From the NCBI RefSeq assembly GCF_017792025.1, contig NZ_CP046956.1:3906001-3970000 (forward strand): a stretch of DNA of 64,000 nt, written 5' to 3'. Shown here in pieces: positions 28,971 to 39,526 of this stretch. The position numbers and the translations under genes were made by a program. Numbering within the stretch: the first letter of the stretch is position 1; every line of letters begins with the position of its first letter. Source of the DNA: Sediminibacillus dalangtanensis (GTDB taxonomy: Bacteria > Bacillota > Bacilli > Bacillales > Amphibacillaceae). The notes under the pieces were generated by a model that worked only from the letters and a program-made list of their open reading frames with translations, ran no database searches and was not told the origin of the DNA.

Positions 28971-28986
28971 TGTTTCACGTGAAACA
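28971..28986. promoter_or_regulatory. parS site
   Basis: TGTTTCACGTGAAACA is a perfect match to the parS consensus, between the DUF554 gene and parB. Confidence 0.95.
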
Positions 28987-28998
28987 GGAAAAAAATAA

Positions 28999-29036
28999 GC
29001 CCGGCCGTTAGGATACATATCCTACTGGCCCAGGCC
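28999..29036 (-). terminator. parAB terminator
   Basis: On the minus strand GCCTGGGCCAGTAGGA pairs imperfectly with TCCTAACGGCCGGGC and is followed by TTATTTTTTT, about 10 nt after the parB stop. Confidence 0.8.
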
Positions 29037-29046
29037 TTAGTGGCAG

Positions 29047-29883
29047 TTATTGAAACTTGCCAAGAATTCGATCTAAATCCTCATTCGAGAAAAATTCTAT
29101 TTCAATTTTCCCTTTTCGCTTGCCACGGTGTATGGTGACGCCGGTCCCCAAGTGGTCACGCAATTGGCTTTCCCGCTCCGAAATAAATATATCTTTCTTC
29201 GGTTTTTCTTTTTTCTTCTGGGGTGTCTTTTCGTTCAACTGGATAATCAGTTGTTCCACTTGTCGGACATTTAAGCCTTCTTTGCGGATTTTATCAACCA
29301 GTGGATTCAGTTTTTGCTTATCCTTTAAGCCGAGCAAGGCCCGTCCATGTCCCATTGTCAGCTCTCCATTGTTGATCAATGCGCTGATTTGATCTGGCAG
29401 GCTTAACAGCCGGACTAAATTCGCGATGTGAGGTCTGCTTTTCCCCAGCCTGCGAGCCAATTCTTCTTGCGTGATATTTAATTCTTTCATTAAGTTCGCA
29501 TAAGCCGAGGCCTCTTCAATCGGGGACAAATCTTCCCGCTGCAGGTTTTCCAAAAGGGCAAGCTCCATCATCTTATCATCTGTCAGATCTTTAATGATGA
29601 CAGGAATTGTTTTTAAGCCTGCTTCTTTGGCTGCCCGGAAACGTCTTTCCCCGACCACAATTTCATAGCCTTTGATGCTTTTTCTTACAATTAACGGCTG
29701 GAGAATACCATACTCAAGGATAGAATCCTTTAACTCTTCAATCGCATCTGCGTGGAATGTTTTCCTTGGCTGATATGGATTCGGCCTGCATTCTTTCACT
29801 GATATTTCCTGAACGGATTCCTCTTCCTTTGTTTCCAACTCAGGAAAAAAAGCATTAATACCTTTCCCCAACCCTCTCGCCAT
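29047..29883 (-). CDS. parB: Chromosome-partitioning protein ParB (Spo0J)
   Basis: The 278-residue CTPase clamp loads at parS and organises the origin region. The N-terminal ParB/Srx domain carries CRPNPYQPRKTF and GERRFRAAKEAG (CTP-binding GERRxRA); a central helix-turn-helix region (EELARRLGKSRPHIANLVRLL) and a C-terminal dimerisation domain follow. It overlaps parA by 29 nt. Perfect parS sites at 25165, 28971 and 31770 surround it. Confidence 0.97.
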   Translation of the reverse strand: MARGLGKGINAFFPELETKEEESVQEISVKECRPNPYQPRKTFHADAIEELKDSILEYGILQPLIVRKSIKGYEIVVGERRFRAAKEAGLKTIPVIIKDLTDDKMMELALLENLQREDLSPIEEASAYANLMKELNITQEELARRLGKSRPHIANLVRLLSLPDQISALINNGELTMGHGRALLGLKDKQKLNPLVDKIRKEGLNVRQVEQLIIQLNEKTPQKKKEKPKKDIFISERESQLRDHLGTGVTIHRGKRKGKIEIEFFSNEDLDRILGKFQ

Positions 29884-30637
29884 TAGCGATCACTTCCTTT
29901 GCTAAGTCTAGATAAACATCTGCGCCTCTAGATTTTGGATCATAAATGATAATTGGTTGTCCATGGCTGGGCGCTTCTCCAAGCCTGATATTTCTTGGAA
30001 TGATGGATTGATAAACTTTATCCTGAAAATACTTTTTGACCTCTTCAATAACCTGGATGCCCAAATTGGTTCTGGCATCAAGCATTGTCAGTAACACACC
30101 TTCAATCATCAGTTCTTTATTCAAATGCTTTTGCACAAGTCTGATGGTGTTCAACAGCTGACTTAAACCTTCCAATGCATAATACTCACACTGGACAGGA
30201 ATAAGGACTGTATCTGCGGCTGTCAGTGAGTTAATCGTCAATAATCCAAGGGATGGTGGGCAATCAATAATCACATAATCATATTCATCCTTGACACTGT
30301 CGATTGCTTTTTTCAATCTGACTTCCCTGGATATAGTCGGCACCAGCTCTATTTCAGCGCCGGCTAGTTGTATGGTTGCGGGTATGATATCTAAATTTTC
30401 TACGGTTGTAGGAACACATACTTTTTCAGCTTCTAAATCTTCCACCAGCACATTGTAGATGCACTGCTCCATATCTGCTTTGTTTATTCCTACGCCGCTC
30501 GTTGCGTTTCCTTGCGGGTCTATATCGACAAGCAGGACTTTATGGTTTAAGTATGCGAGACATGCACTAAGATTCACTGCTGATGTAGTTTTTCCTACGC
30601 CACCCTTTTGATTAGCAATGGCGATTACTTTTCCCAT
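29855..30637 (-). CDS. parA: Chromosome-partitioning ATPase ParA (Soj)
   Basis: The 260-residue deviant-Walker ATPase begins MGKVIAIANQKGGVGKTTSAVNLS (KGGVGKTT). It has DIDPQGNATSG and DYVIIDCPPSLGLLT. It partners ParB in origin segregation and, in Bacillus, modulates DnaA activity. It is the first gene of the parAB operon and lies downstream of noc. Confidence 0.97.
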   Translation of the reverse strand: MGKVIAIANQKGGVGKTTSAVNLSACLAYLNHKVLLVDIDPQGNATSGVGINKADMEQCIYNVLVEDLEAEKVCVPTTVENLDIIPATIQLAGAEIELVPTISREVRLKKAIDSVKDEYDYVIIDCPPSLGLLTINSLTAADTVLIPVQCEYYALEGLSQLLNTIRLVQKHLNKELMIEGVLLTMLDARTNLGIQVIEEVKKYFQDKVYQSIIPRNIRLGEAPSHGQPIIIYDPKSRGADVYLDLAKEVIANGERVGERY

Positions 30638-30786
30638 GGTGTCACCTACCTACTCTAAAACTTCTAACTCTTTTATTTTATCACTTATTTTACTCTATGA
30701 ATGCGAAAAAAAGATAGTTTTTTAAAATGTTAGCATTTTGTAATCATCATCCTACATTCTCGATTCAACTGTTCAGCCCTTTGCGA

Positions 30787-30802
30787 TGTTTCACATGAAA
30801 CG
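30787..30802. promoter_or_regulatory. Degenerate parS-like site
   Basis: TGTTTCACATGAAACG differs from parS at a central base and at the last base, which breaks the CACGTG core. It may be a weak or decayed site between noc and parA. Confidence 0.35.
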
Positions 30803-30810
30803 AAAGAGTG

Positions 30811-30843
30811 CTAAAAAACACCCATCTTTTTAAAAAAGATGGG
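30811..30843 (-). terminator. noc terminator
   Basis: CCCATCTTTTT pairs with AAAAAGATGGG on the minus strand, followed by TGTTTTTTAG, directly after the noc stop codon. Confidence 0.8.
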
Positions 30844-30844
30844 A

Positions 30845-31708
30845 CTAACCTTGGTTATTCTTTTTCGGGATTTTTATCGTAATTTGATAATAATTTTCAT
30901 GGTCCTCTTCATCAGTTTCTAAATCGATGCCGGTATCTGAAACCATGGTCAGCGATTGGCGAATCGTATTCATCGCTATTCGCATATCTTTGTTTACGCC
31001 TTTGAGTTTTGCCTTCTTTTGTTTCGGCTTGTCAGCAGAGAGTTTGGCAATTCGCTCTTCTGTTTGCTTGACGTTTAAATCCTTTTCCAGAATTTCAGCC
31101 AGGATTTTTTCCTGTTTCTCTGGATCTTTTAAAACGATTAAGGCACGGGCATGCCTTTCGGTAATATGTTTTTCAAGCAAAGCCTGTTGAACAGATTCAG
31201 GCAGTTTCAACAGACGCATTTTGTTGGCTACCGTCGATTGGCTTTTTCCCAAACGCTGCGCCAGCGCCTCCTGGGTAAGTCCATGCAGCTCCAATAAGCG
31301 CTGATAAGCCATCGCTTCTTCAATGACTGTCAGCTCTTCTCTTTGTAAATTTTCTATTAAAGCAACAGAGGCTGTTTCTGTATCGTTCATTTCTCTTATG
31401 ATGGCAGGAACATTATCCCATTGTAAGTATTGTACCGCCCGCCATCTTCTTTCACCCGCGATTAGCTCGTACCCTTCTTCTTCCTTGTCCAGTTTACGGA
31501 CGACAATTGGTTGAATCATCCCATGGGTATGTATCGTTTGGGCTAATTCTTCAATCTTTTCTTGAGTGAAGATGGATCTCGGCTGATAGCGGTTCGGTTC
31601 TATTTGGTTGACAGGAATCTGGATTACTTCATCCGGATGATATTCCTCTTGGACTTCTGAGTCTGATTTATCACCTAAGCCAAATATACGACTGAACGGG
31701 TGTAACAT
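30845..31708 (-). CDS. noc: Nucleoid occlusion protein Noc
   Basis: This 287-residue ParB-like protein blocks septation over the nucleoid. It has a short amphipathic N-terminus ([12 protein letters not shown]) that in Noc binds membrane. The ParB-type domain follows ([20 protein letters not shown]), then a helix-turn-helix ([21 protein letters not shown]) and a C-terminal domain. It is told apart from ParB by the N-terminus, the TERHARALI segment and its place upstream of parA. The ATG at 31708 follows AAAGGTGG; a GTG five codons earlier overlaps that site. No perfect Noc-binding palindrome was found in the window. Confidence 0.95.
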   Translation of the reverse strand: MLHPFSRIFGLGDKSDSEVQEEYHPDEVIQIPVNQIEPNRYQPRSIFTQEKIEELAQTIHTHGMIQPIVVRKLDKEEEGYELIAGERRWRAVQYLQWDNVPAIIREMNDTETASVALIENLQREELTVIEEAMAYQRLLELHGLTQEALAQRLGKSQSTVANKMRLLKLPESVQQALLEKHITERHARALIVLKDPEKQEKILAEILEKDLNVKQTEERIAKLSADKPKQKKAKLKGVNKDMRIAMNTIRQSLTMVSDTGIDLETDEEDHENYYQITIKIPKKNNQG

Positions 31709-31769
31709 AGTCAGACACACCACCTTTACTAAACGGTCATTGGCTATATTGTATCTCTCCTATTTCCGA

Positions 31770-31785
31770 TGTTCCACGTGAAACA
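31770..31785. promoter_or_regulatory. parS site
   Basis: TGTTCCACGTGAAACA matches the parS consensus (N = C) exactly, 60 nt upstream of noc. Confidence 0.95.
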
Positions 31786-31803
31786 TAGAAAAATAGAAAA
31801 CAG

Positions 31804-31837
31804 AAAATGCGCTGCAGTGAGAAGCTGCTGCGCATTA
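31804..31837 (-). terminator. Hairpin upstream of noc, terminator-like
   Basis: AATGCGC-AG-CAG pairs with CTG-CAGCGCATT on the minus strand and is followed by TTCTGTTTTC. It would separate noc from genes upstream. Confidence 0.5.
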
Positions 31838-31971
31838 ATAGCCATTTCAGTTTCCAATTATTATTTTATCATAGATTAGAGAAGAAAAGTATCGTTCTGA
31901 ATTGTTTATTTTATAAAAATTGTCTGGTTTTCGGTAACTCCACCCTTGCTGAACTTATTACAAGATAGATA

Positions 31972-32006
31972 AGAAAACCCGGACTGTTTCCCAGCCCGGG
32001 TTTTCC
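31972..32006 (-). terminator. Terminator after the ATP-grasp gene
   Basis: GAAAACCCGG and CCCGGGTTTTC form a stem; on the minus strand it ends CCGGGTTTTCTTATC, eight nt after the stop codon. Confidence 0.75.
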
Positions 32007-32014
32007 TAATTCAT

Positions 32015-33061
32015 TTAATCCGTCTTCTGATGCAATTTTCCTTCATTTATTCTGGTAACCAAGTCATAACGGGCAAGCTCCACATCAGGAGTCGATGTCA
32101 GCCATTCAAAGTCAACCGGCTTTCCTGCTACCAATGCTATAAACGCTGCCGGGATATCGGCTCCCGCTGCGTGTGAAAAAGCATAACCTCCGCCGAACCG
32201 CGGGTTGATGTCAATAATATAATAATCCTTTCCGTCATAAAACACATCGGTGTTCAAATAACCATTATGCTTAAAGTGGTCGCCGATCTTTTTACCGATT
32301 TCCACTAAGGGCTTCTCCTGGCTGGTAATCGTGCGGTCTACATCTCCCCCACGCATGGCCAGCTGTTTTCTTGCCAGTGAAGTAAGGTATTTCCCTTCCA
32401 AATCATTGACGATGTCGAGGCTGTATTTTTCTCCTTCAATAACTTCCTGAATGATGACATTGTCTTCCGGATCCTTTTCTGTATCAAAACGAAGCGGAGA
32501 CTGCTCTATTTTATGGACTGCCAGTTGATAAGCAGATTTTAACTCTTCCATATTGTTGACGACTTCTATCCCAATGGAAGCAGAGCCATTACGTGGTTTT
32601 ACAATAAATGGAAAATCATTATCTCCGTTATTAATACACGTTTGTACCTCTTCAATGGTAAAATACGTAGCCGGCGCCTTTAAGCCGATTTTGCCTAGCA
32701 ATTCTTGATAACTCCCTTTATCCCTTACCTTTGTCACTACCTCGTAATCAGGAATAAATAACTTTACCCTTAGCTCATCAAAAGCAGCCTTGTTCTCTGC
32801 TAATTTCGGAACCTCCCAGTCATTCAAAGGAATCAGCATTTCAATTTCATCTTCCTTACAAATTTCCAGGATTTTTTCAGCATATTTATCATCAGTCTGA
32901 TGTGGAATAATATAAGAACGGTCAGCTACTTGCAGCGATGGTGCGTTATAATCCGGGTCTGCCACAATCACATTCCCCAGGATCCCTGCTTCTTTTAGTG
33001 CTTCTTGAAAAAAACCGATAAAATCTATTCTTCTCGCGCCGGATGTCAGTAAAATATTCAT
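32015..33061 (-). CDS. ATP-grasp ligase (CarB-like short form), substrate unknown
   Basis: The 348-residue protein has an N-terminal pre-ATP-grasp fold (MNILLTSGARRIDFIGFF), as in carbamoyl-phosphate-synthase-like proteins. The ATP-grasp core shows PFIVKPRNGSASIGIEVV, IIQEVIEGEKYSLDIV and DINPRFGGGYAFSHAAG (metal and ATP ligands N and R). Such enzymes join an acid to an amine through an acyl-phosphate and often act in cell-surface polysaccharide, peptide or amino-acid modification. No partner gene adjoins it, so the substrate is open. It is a single gene between noc and rsmG, where B. subtilis has none. Confidence 0.8.
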   Translation of the reverse strand: MNILLTSGARRIDFIGFFQEALKEAGILGNVIVADPDYNAPSLQVADRSYIIPHQTDDKYAEKILEICKEDEIEMLIPLNDWEVPKLAENKAAFDELRVKLFIPDYEVVTKVRDKGSYQELLGKIGLKAPATYFTIEEVQTCINNGDNDFPFIVKPRNGSASIGIEVVNNMEELKSAYQLAVHKIEQSPLRFDTEKDPEDNVIIQEVIEGEKYSLDIVNDLEGKYLTSLARKQLAMRGGDVDRTITSQEKPLVEIGKKIGDHFKHNGYLNTDVFYDGKDYYIIDINPRFGGGYAFSHAAGADIPAAFIALVAGKPVDFEWLTSTPDVELARYDLVTRINEGKLHQKTD

Positions 33062-33486
33062 ATTTGCTCCTCCAAGTCGCTCTATTTTTCTGCTTTCAGT
33101 GAGTAGTTCTTATATGCCCCGATCAGTCGCTGGACAAACCTATGTAACGAAATAGTTAACAAATTGTATTACTTTTGATTTGAACCGTTTTCAAATAAAT
33201 TTGAATCCCTTATTATGGAAGACAATACACTATATAATGTTTGGACAGTCTTCCTGCAATATTGATGATTGCAAACTTACTTTTAGCGTAGTTTAAAGAT
33301 GGAGTTTTCACATTTGTTACCGCTTAATAGGATAATACAGTTTTTGCTCGATAATGCGACAAACGGTTAGACACTCGAAATTCACTTTATAGGTTTATGC
33401 TGAAAAGGTTCGTGTGGATCAATCTATATAGTGTTTATGTAGCATAACGATCACAATGATGTGTAATTTTTCATGTGGATATCTCT
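33062..33486. other. AT-rich non-coding stretch left of the cassette-like island
   Basis: No ORF with a ribosome-binding site was seen. It contains scattered TATAAT-like sequences (for example near 33232) but no clear promoter pair. It may be a decayed remnant; I see nothing specific in it. Confidence 0.4.
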
Positions 33487-33518
33487 TACTCAAGTAACGG
33501 GCAGTATTGTTGAAGAAG
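33487..33518 (+). repeat. attC-like imperfect palindrome (site B)
   Basis: CTCAAGTAACGGGCAG is followed by TATTGTTGAAGAAG. It aligns with sites A, C and D in the same orientation and lies about 30 nt before the hydrolase start. Confidence 0.55.
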
Positions 33519-33548
33519 CAAATAACGATATGAGGGGATAAATAAAAA

Positions 33549-34382
33549 TTGAAAAGGTACATAATTAATGACGGAGAAATCAATGTACACGTAACAGAAT
33601 GGGGCAGTAAAAATAAACCTGTAATTTTTTGCTTACACGGATTAGGAAGTACAAGCCTAAGTTTTATTGAAATCGCAGAAGAACTAAAGAATGATTATAG
33701 AATTTTTAGTATAGATGCTCCTGGTCACGGTAAAACAGACGTGTTTCATCGTGTAGAAAGTTATGAAATGCCGGCATTAGCAAAATGGTTGGATAATATT
33801 ATCGGAATTCTAAAAATTAAAAAGTTTTATTTTTTATCCCATTCTTGGGGAAGTTTTGTTTCTTTATTCTATATACTTAATTATTCTGAGAAAGTGTTGG
33901 GGACAATTCTAATTGACGGTGGCTACCAGACCAAAAGAAGAAATTCTACTTCAATACAAGAAGAGATTGAGTATTACGAAAAGGATTTTGAAGAGTATGT
34001 AGAGACTTGGGAAAAGTTTTTGGATGTGGCTGTCTTTGGTGACTCCATAAGAACACCACTATTAATGACTGCGGCGAAGGATTTAGCCCTTGTTAAGGAT
34101 GGAAGGTATTATTGGCACGCAAGGGGAAAAACGGCTGGTAACATTATTAGAGGTATGCACAAAGATGAAACGGAGGATATTTATGAAAACCTCCCTAATA
34201 ACTTAAATATCTTATTACTCCGTGCAACCCTTCCTAAGTCACAAGATGCGTATAGGGATTTAACTTCAGGCATATTAGAACAAAAAACAGGAGCAACTGT
34301 AAAGTTAGTTCCTAATGTTTCTCATATGTTACATTGGGATAATCCAGAAGTTGTAATAAAAGAAATAAAAGAAAGATGGTAG
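33549..34382 (+). CDS. Alpha/beta-fold hydrolase
   Basis: The 277-residue alpha/beta hydrolase has the oxyanion segment LHGLGSTSLSF, IDAPGHGKTD and the nucleophile elbow SHSWGS (Ser near residue 97, with Ser in place of the first Gly). The C-terminal catalytic His is in NVSHMLHWDNPE. The substrate is unknown. It starts at TTG 33549 with GAGGGGA about 10 nt upstream. Codon use is clearly more AT-rich than in the flanking core genes, and the gene is on the opposite strand, which suggests transfer. It is flanked by palindromic sites B and C. Confidence 0.82.
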   Translation: MKRYIINDGEINVHVTEWGSKNKPVIFCLHGLGSTSLSFIEIAEELKNDYRIFSIDAPGHGKTDVFHRVESYEMPALAKWLDNIIGILKIKKFYFLSHSWGSFVSLFYILNYSEKVLGTILIDGGYQTKRRNSTSIQEEIEYYEKDFEEYVETWEKFLDVAVFGDSIRTPLLMTAAKDLALVKDGRYYWHARGKTAGNIIRGMHKDETEDIYENLPNNLNILLLRATLPKSQDAYRDLTSGILEQKTGATVKLVPNVSHMLHWDNPEVVIKEIKERW

Positions 34383-34388
34383 TTGGGT

Positions 34389-34422
34389 TATTCAACTAAC
34401 GGGTGCTTATCTGTGACAAGGA
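34389..34422 (+). repeat. attC-like imperfect palindrome (site C)
   Basis: TTCAACTAACGGGTGC followed by TTATCTGTGACAAGG begins about eight nt after the hydrolase stop. The left half is the consensus; the right half is degenerate. Confidence 0.55.
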
Positions 34423-34608
34423 GAACAAGACCCTTTTGCGTTAAAGAGGCAGATTTGTTCAATAAGAAATCACAAAAGGAATGAGCTTTTACTGTGAAAT
34501 AGGATTAGACGTATCTTAACGGCTAATAGAAACAATAATGCAAAAATTTGAGATGAAGCACATTAGTATTATTACTGGACATAAATAAAAAATATATGGA
34601 GGTATAGT

Positions 34609-34893
34609 ATGTGGGTAATATTAGGCATTATTGCTATAGTAGCAACTTTTATAAATCTTTATATGTATAAAGCAGGAAAGGATTATAAGCTTGCTATGGC
34701 GATGGGATTATCATTTACAGCATTAACAATTTGTGCAGATTACAGTTATCTAACTCGATGGGTAAAAGTGGAAGATTGGGCGGCTTTATCGGATGTAATA
34801 CCTGGTATGGCTAGGGCATTATGGTTTTTGACAATTGTTTCTATCTTACTAAATATAGCACCTATACTTTTAGAACTAAAAAGCAAGAAATAA
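34609..34893 (+). CDS. Small membrane protein of unknown function
   Basis: This 94-residue protein has three hydrophobic segments (about 2-20, 28-46 and 68-88), separated by a short loop with YLTRWVKVEDW, and a basic C-terminus (ELKSKK). It starts at ATG 34609 behind GGAGG at good spacing. I do not recognise the family. It is AT-rich, on the plus strand, and lies between sites C and D, so it looks like the second member of the small accessory array. Confidence 0.7.
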   Translation: MWVILGIIAIVATFINLYMYKAGKDYKLAMAMGLSFTALTICADYSYLTRWVKVEDWAALSDVIPGMARALWFLTIVSILLNIAPILLELKSKK

Positions 34894-34937
34894 TTACTTA
34901 TTGTCACTTCATTTATATCATATGCAATTATTGTGTA

Positions 34938-34977
34938 GGTCTTGATGTATAACTAACGTGTGCGTTAGTTGAAGACC
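34938..34977 (+). repeat. attC-like palindrome with bulge (site D)
   Basis: Left arm GGTCTT-GATGTAT-AACTAACG and right arm CGTTAGTT-GAAGACC are perfectly complementary except that the left arm carries GATGTAT where pairing needs a single C. The result is a long hairpin with extrahelical bases. It lies 45 nt after the small membrane protein gene. Confidence 0.7.
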
Positions 34978-35184
34978 AATTTATTTATCGGAGCCAAAAT
35001 AAGCGTTATTTTATTCATTTTAATAGACGATCACAACATTTCTCACTGTTACTTTTAGTTTAGATATATGCCACGTTCATCATTCTACTATTTAGCTAAA
35101 GACGCTTACAGGATAGCATTCGTCCAAATAAAAAAGCAGCAGGCATTGAAGCAGAAAAAGGCACTATTACATTGCTTTATAAAC

Positions 35185-35218
35185 AAAAAAACTGTCCGCA
35201 GCAAGCGGACAGTTTTTT
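35185..35218. terminator. rsmG operon terminator
   Basis: AAAAAACTGTCCGC pairs with GCGGACAGTTTTTT across AGCAA; the stem abuts the rsmG stop codon and gives T tracts on both strands. Confidence 0.9.
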
Positions 35219-35934
35219 CAAGAAATAGGGGTTCTGTTCGGAACCCCTGGTTTTCTCGGGTATTTGTTCGGCGTTTTTCTTTTCTTTTTGATAATAGCGA
35301 TATTACGTTCACCATTTTCACCAGGTAATGCAAACGTATGGGTATCAATTGGTTCCCCGCCAAGCACCGTGATGGCCGTTCCCGCATCCGACATTTCCTC
35401 AGTTAATTGGGGACCCTTCATGGCGAGGAACGTTCCGCCTGTTTTGCAAAGCGGCAGGCACAATTCTGCCAATACCGACATGCGGGCCACTGCCCTGGCC
35501 GTAACGACATCATACTTGCCGCGAAACTTATCGTTTTTCCCGAAGGTTTCCGCCCGGTCATGATAAAATGCAACATCGCTTACATCGAGTTGATCTGCCA
35601 GATGGTTCAAAAAGGTAATCCGCTTTTTCAACGAGTCGACGATGGTCACTTTCAATTCCGGGAAACATATTTTTAACGGCAGGCTTGGAAAACCTGCGCC
35701 TGCCCCAACGTCACAAACGTGGAGCGGACCAGTAAAGTCATGGTAAAAAGCAGCGGAAATCGAATCAAAAAAGTGCTTCGCATAAACCTCTTCCCGGTCA
35801 GTAATAGCAGTCAGATTCATTTTTTCATTCCATTCCACTAACGTTTGAAAATACGTGTCAAACTGATCGATTTGACGATTGCTTAACGTTATTCCATGTT
35901 TTTTTAATTCTGTTAGAAAGGTTTCCTGATTCAT
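35218..35934 (-). CDS. rsmG: 16S rRNA (guanine527-N7)-methyltransferase RsmG (GidB)
   Basis: The 238-residue SAM-dependent enzyme modifies G527 of 16S rRNA. It contains [19 protein letters not shown], the SAM motif [17 protein letters not shown] and [15 protein letters not shown]. Length and N-terminus fit the family. It is last in the mnmE-mnmG-rsmG order, 26 nt after mnmG. Confidence 0.96.
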   Translation of the reverse strand: MNQETFLTELKKHGITLSNRQIDQFDTYFQTLVEWNEKMNLTAITDREEVYAKHFFDSISAAFYHDFTGPLHVCDVGAGAGFPSLPLKICFPELKVTIVDSLKKRITFLNHLADQLDVSDVAFYHDRAETFGKNDKFRGKYDVVTARAVARMSVLAELCLPLCKTGGTFLAMKGPQLTEEMSDAGTAITVLGGEPIDTHTFALPGENGERNIAIIKKKRKTPNKYPRKPGVPNRTPIS

Positions 35935-35960
35935 CGATAAATCCTTTCTGTTCCTATATT

Positions 35961-37850
35961 TTATTGATTTGCCACACGGGAAACATTTCCTTGCTCGATA
36001 TAGACAAGCAAGATGGAAACGTCTGCTGGATTGACTCCGGAAATCCGGGATGCCTGGCCGACAGACAAGGGTTTGACGCGCTTCAGTTTTTCCCTGGCTT
36101 CCGTCGCGATACCGCTGACTGCATCGTAATCTATATCTTCCGGTATTTTCTTGTTTTCCATTTTTCTCATCCGCTCAACTTGTTGATTGGATTTTTCAAT
36201 ATAACCTTGATACTTCGTTTGAATTTCGACTTGTTCTTTTACATCAGCCGGAAGTTCTTTATCTGCAGGCGTGACTTTCTCCAACAGTTCGTACTTCATT
36301 TCCGGACGCTTCAACAGATCAGCAGCCTTGACCGCCTCTTTTAGGGCTGTACCGCCCGCTTCCTCGATTATTGCCTGTATCTCTGCTTCCGGTTTTAAGA
36401 TAACTTTGGACAATCGTTTTCTTTCCTGTTCGATCAATTGCTTTTTCTCTGTGAACCGGTCATAGCGTTCCTGCTTGATGGTTCCCAGCTTATAGCCGAT
36501 TTCAGTCAATCGCATATCAGCGTTATCATGGCGCAGCAACAGTCGATATTCAGCCCGGGAAGTCAACAGTCGGTATGGCTCGTTTGTGCCTTTTGTCACC
36601 AAGTCATCGATCATGACACCGATATAAGCCTGTGAACGGTCGAGAATCAAGGACTCGATATCAAGCGCTTTTGCTGCCGCATTGATACCAGCCATAATTC
36701 CCTGGCCGGAAGCTTCCTCATAACCAGACGTACCATTGATTTGGCCGGCGGTGAACAATCCTGGGATGGACTTCAGTTCCAGGGTCGGCCACAACTGAGT
36801 TGGCACGACTGCATCATACTCAATTGCATAACCGGCCCGCATAATTTCCGCATTTTCCAAACCGGGAATGGTTTGCAGCATTTCTTTTTGCACATACTCT
36901 GGAAGGGAAGTGGAAAGCCCTTGGACGTACACTTCTTCGGTGTTTCTTCCTTCCGGCTCCAGGAAAATCTGATGGCGCGGCTTATCGTGGAAACGCACGA
37001 CTTTGTCTTCAATGGACGGACAGTAACGTGGTCCTGTGCCTTTGATCATTCCCGAATACATGGCCGACAGACTTAAATTATCATCGATCACTTTATGAGT
37101 GAATTCATTTGTATAAGTGAGCCAGCATGGGATTTGATCGGTAATCACTTCCGTCGTTTCGTATGAAAAACTCTGCGGGTTTTCATCCCCTGGCTGAATT
37201 TCCGTTTTCGAGTAATCGATCGAATGGCTGTTCACCCGTGGAGGAGTACCGGTTTTGAATCGTACCAGCTCGATCCCGAGTTCTTCTAAGTGCTCAGACA
37301 ACGATACCGAAGCACGTTGGTTATTCGGTCCGCTTTCATAGGATAAATCTCCGATAATCACTCTTCCGCGCATAAACGTACCTGTCGTGATCACGACGGA
37401 CTTCGCATAATACGCTGCTTTGGTTTCAGTGATAACCCCTTTGCATTCGCCGCCTTCGACGATCACTTTTTCGACCATTCCCTGTCTCATTGTAAGGTTT
37501 GCTTCATTTTCCAACATCTGTTTCATTTCCTGGATATACAGCGGTTTATCCGCTTGAGCACGGAGCGCACGTACAGCCGGTCCTTTTCCAGTATTCAACA
37601 TACGCATTTGAATGTACGTCTTATCAATAACCTGACCCATTACACCACCCAAAGCATCGACTTCCCTCACTACTACGCCCTTAGCAGGACCGCCGACCGA
37701 AGGATTGCAGGGCATAAAAGCGACCATGTCCAGATTCATCGAAAGCATCAACGTCTTTGCTCCGCGTCTCGCCGAAGCTATTGCAGCTTCACAACCCGCA
37801 TGGCCTGCCCCTACAACGATTACATCATAATGTCCAGCATCATATGTCAT
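35961..37850 (-). CDS. mnmG: tRNA uridine-5-carboxymethylaminomethyl modification enzyme MnmG (GidA)
   Basis: The 629-residue FAD protein works with MnmE to make cmnm5U34 in tRNAs. It has the Rossmann motif [14 protein letters not shown] (about 10-23), [18 protein letters not shown], the [11 protein letters not shown] region and the C-terminal MnmE-binding helical domain (about 545-629, ending [20 protein letters not shown]). It starts at ATG 37850 with a ribosome-binding site, 49 nt after mnmE. Confidence 0.97.
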   Translation of the reverse strand: MTYDAGHYDVIVVGAGHAGCEAAIASARRGAKTLMLSMNLDMVAFMPCNPSVGGPAKGVVVREVDALGGVMGQVIDKTYIQMRMLNTGKGPAVRALRAQADKPLYIQEMKQMLENEANLTMRQGMVEKVIVEGGECKGVITETKAAYYAKSVVITTGTFMRGRVIIGDLSYESGPNNQRASVSLSEHLEELGIELVRFKTGTPPRVNSHSIDYSKTEIQPGDENPQSFSYETTEVITDQIPCWLTYTNEFTHKVIDDNLSLSAMYSGMIKGTGPRYCPSIEDKVVRFHDKPRHQIFLEPEGRNTEEVYVQGLSTSLPEYVQKEMLQTIPGLENAEIMRAGYAIEYDAVVPTQLWPTLELKSIPGLFTAGQINGTSGYEEASGQGIMAGINAAAKALDIESLILDRSQAYIGVMIDDLVTKGTNEPYRLLTSRAEYRLLLRHDNADMRLTEIGYKLGTIKQERYDRFTEKKQLIEQERKRLSKVILKPEAEIQAIIEEAGGTALKEAVKAADLLKRPEMKYELLEKVTPADKELPADVKEQVEIQTKYQGYIEKSNQQVERMRKMENKKIPEDIDYDAVSGIATEAREKLKRVKPLSVGQASRISGVNPADVSILLVYIEQGNVSRVANQ

Positions 37851-37899
37851 TTGCTGTCTCTCCTTTATAAAAAGCTGTTCGTTCCAGCTATCCTTTTCA

Positions 37900-39276
<1,377 letters not shown>

Positions 39277-39310
39277 TCGTTTCACCTCCAATAATGCCAA
39301 AATGTATCTA

Positions 39311-39338
39311 TATATAGTATCCATTAAAATTTCATCAA
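39311..39338 (-). promoter_or_regulatory. Putative mnmE promoter
   Basis: On the minus strand -35 TTGATG (39338-39333) and -10 TATATA (39316-39311) are 16 nt apart, about 35 nt before the mnmE start. Confidence 0.5.
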
Positions 39339-39404
39339 CAAGTAGTGACCATTGATTATACAGTCACTAACTTATTAGCATATCATAATTCGGGTTATTT
39401 GAAA

Positions 39405-39526
39405 ATATCCACAAGTAGTTTTTGTCATTTTGGTTATCCACATGTGTATAAGTTTAACTTATTCGCATCTGTTTTTTCTATCCACAGCAAGTGCCGAAAG
39501 CTTATTTTAACACTTTCTGTGGATAA
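39405..39526. promoter_or_regulatory. DnaA-box cluster between mnmE and jag
   Basis: Two perfect boxes occur, TTATCCACA at 39434-39442 (plus) and TGTGGATAA at 39518-39526 (minus). Two one-mismatch boxes also occur, ATATCCACA at 39405-39413 and CTATCCACA at 39478-39486. All lie in AT-rich DNA within 122 bp, about 3.6 kb from the oriC cluster. Confidence 0.7.

Noticed and set aside
33480..34980. A complete integron with integrase
   Set aside because: No recombinase gene is present in the window; only attC-like sites and two cassette-like genes are seen, so the term integron is not justified.
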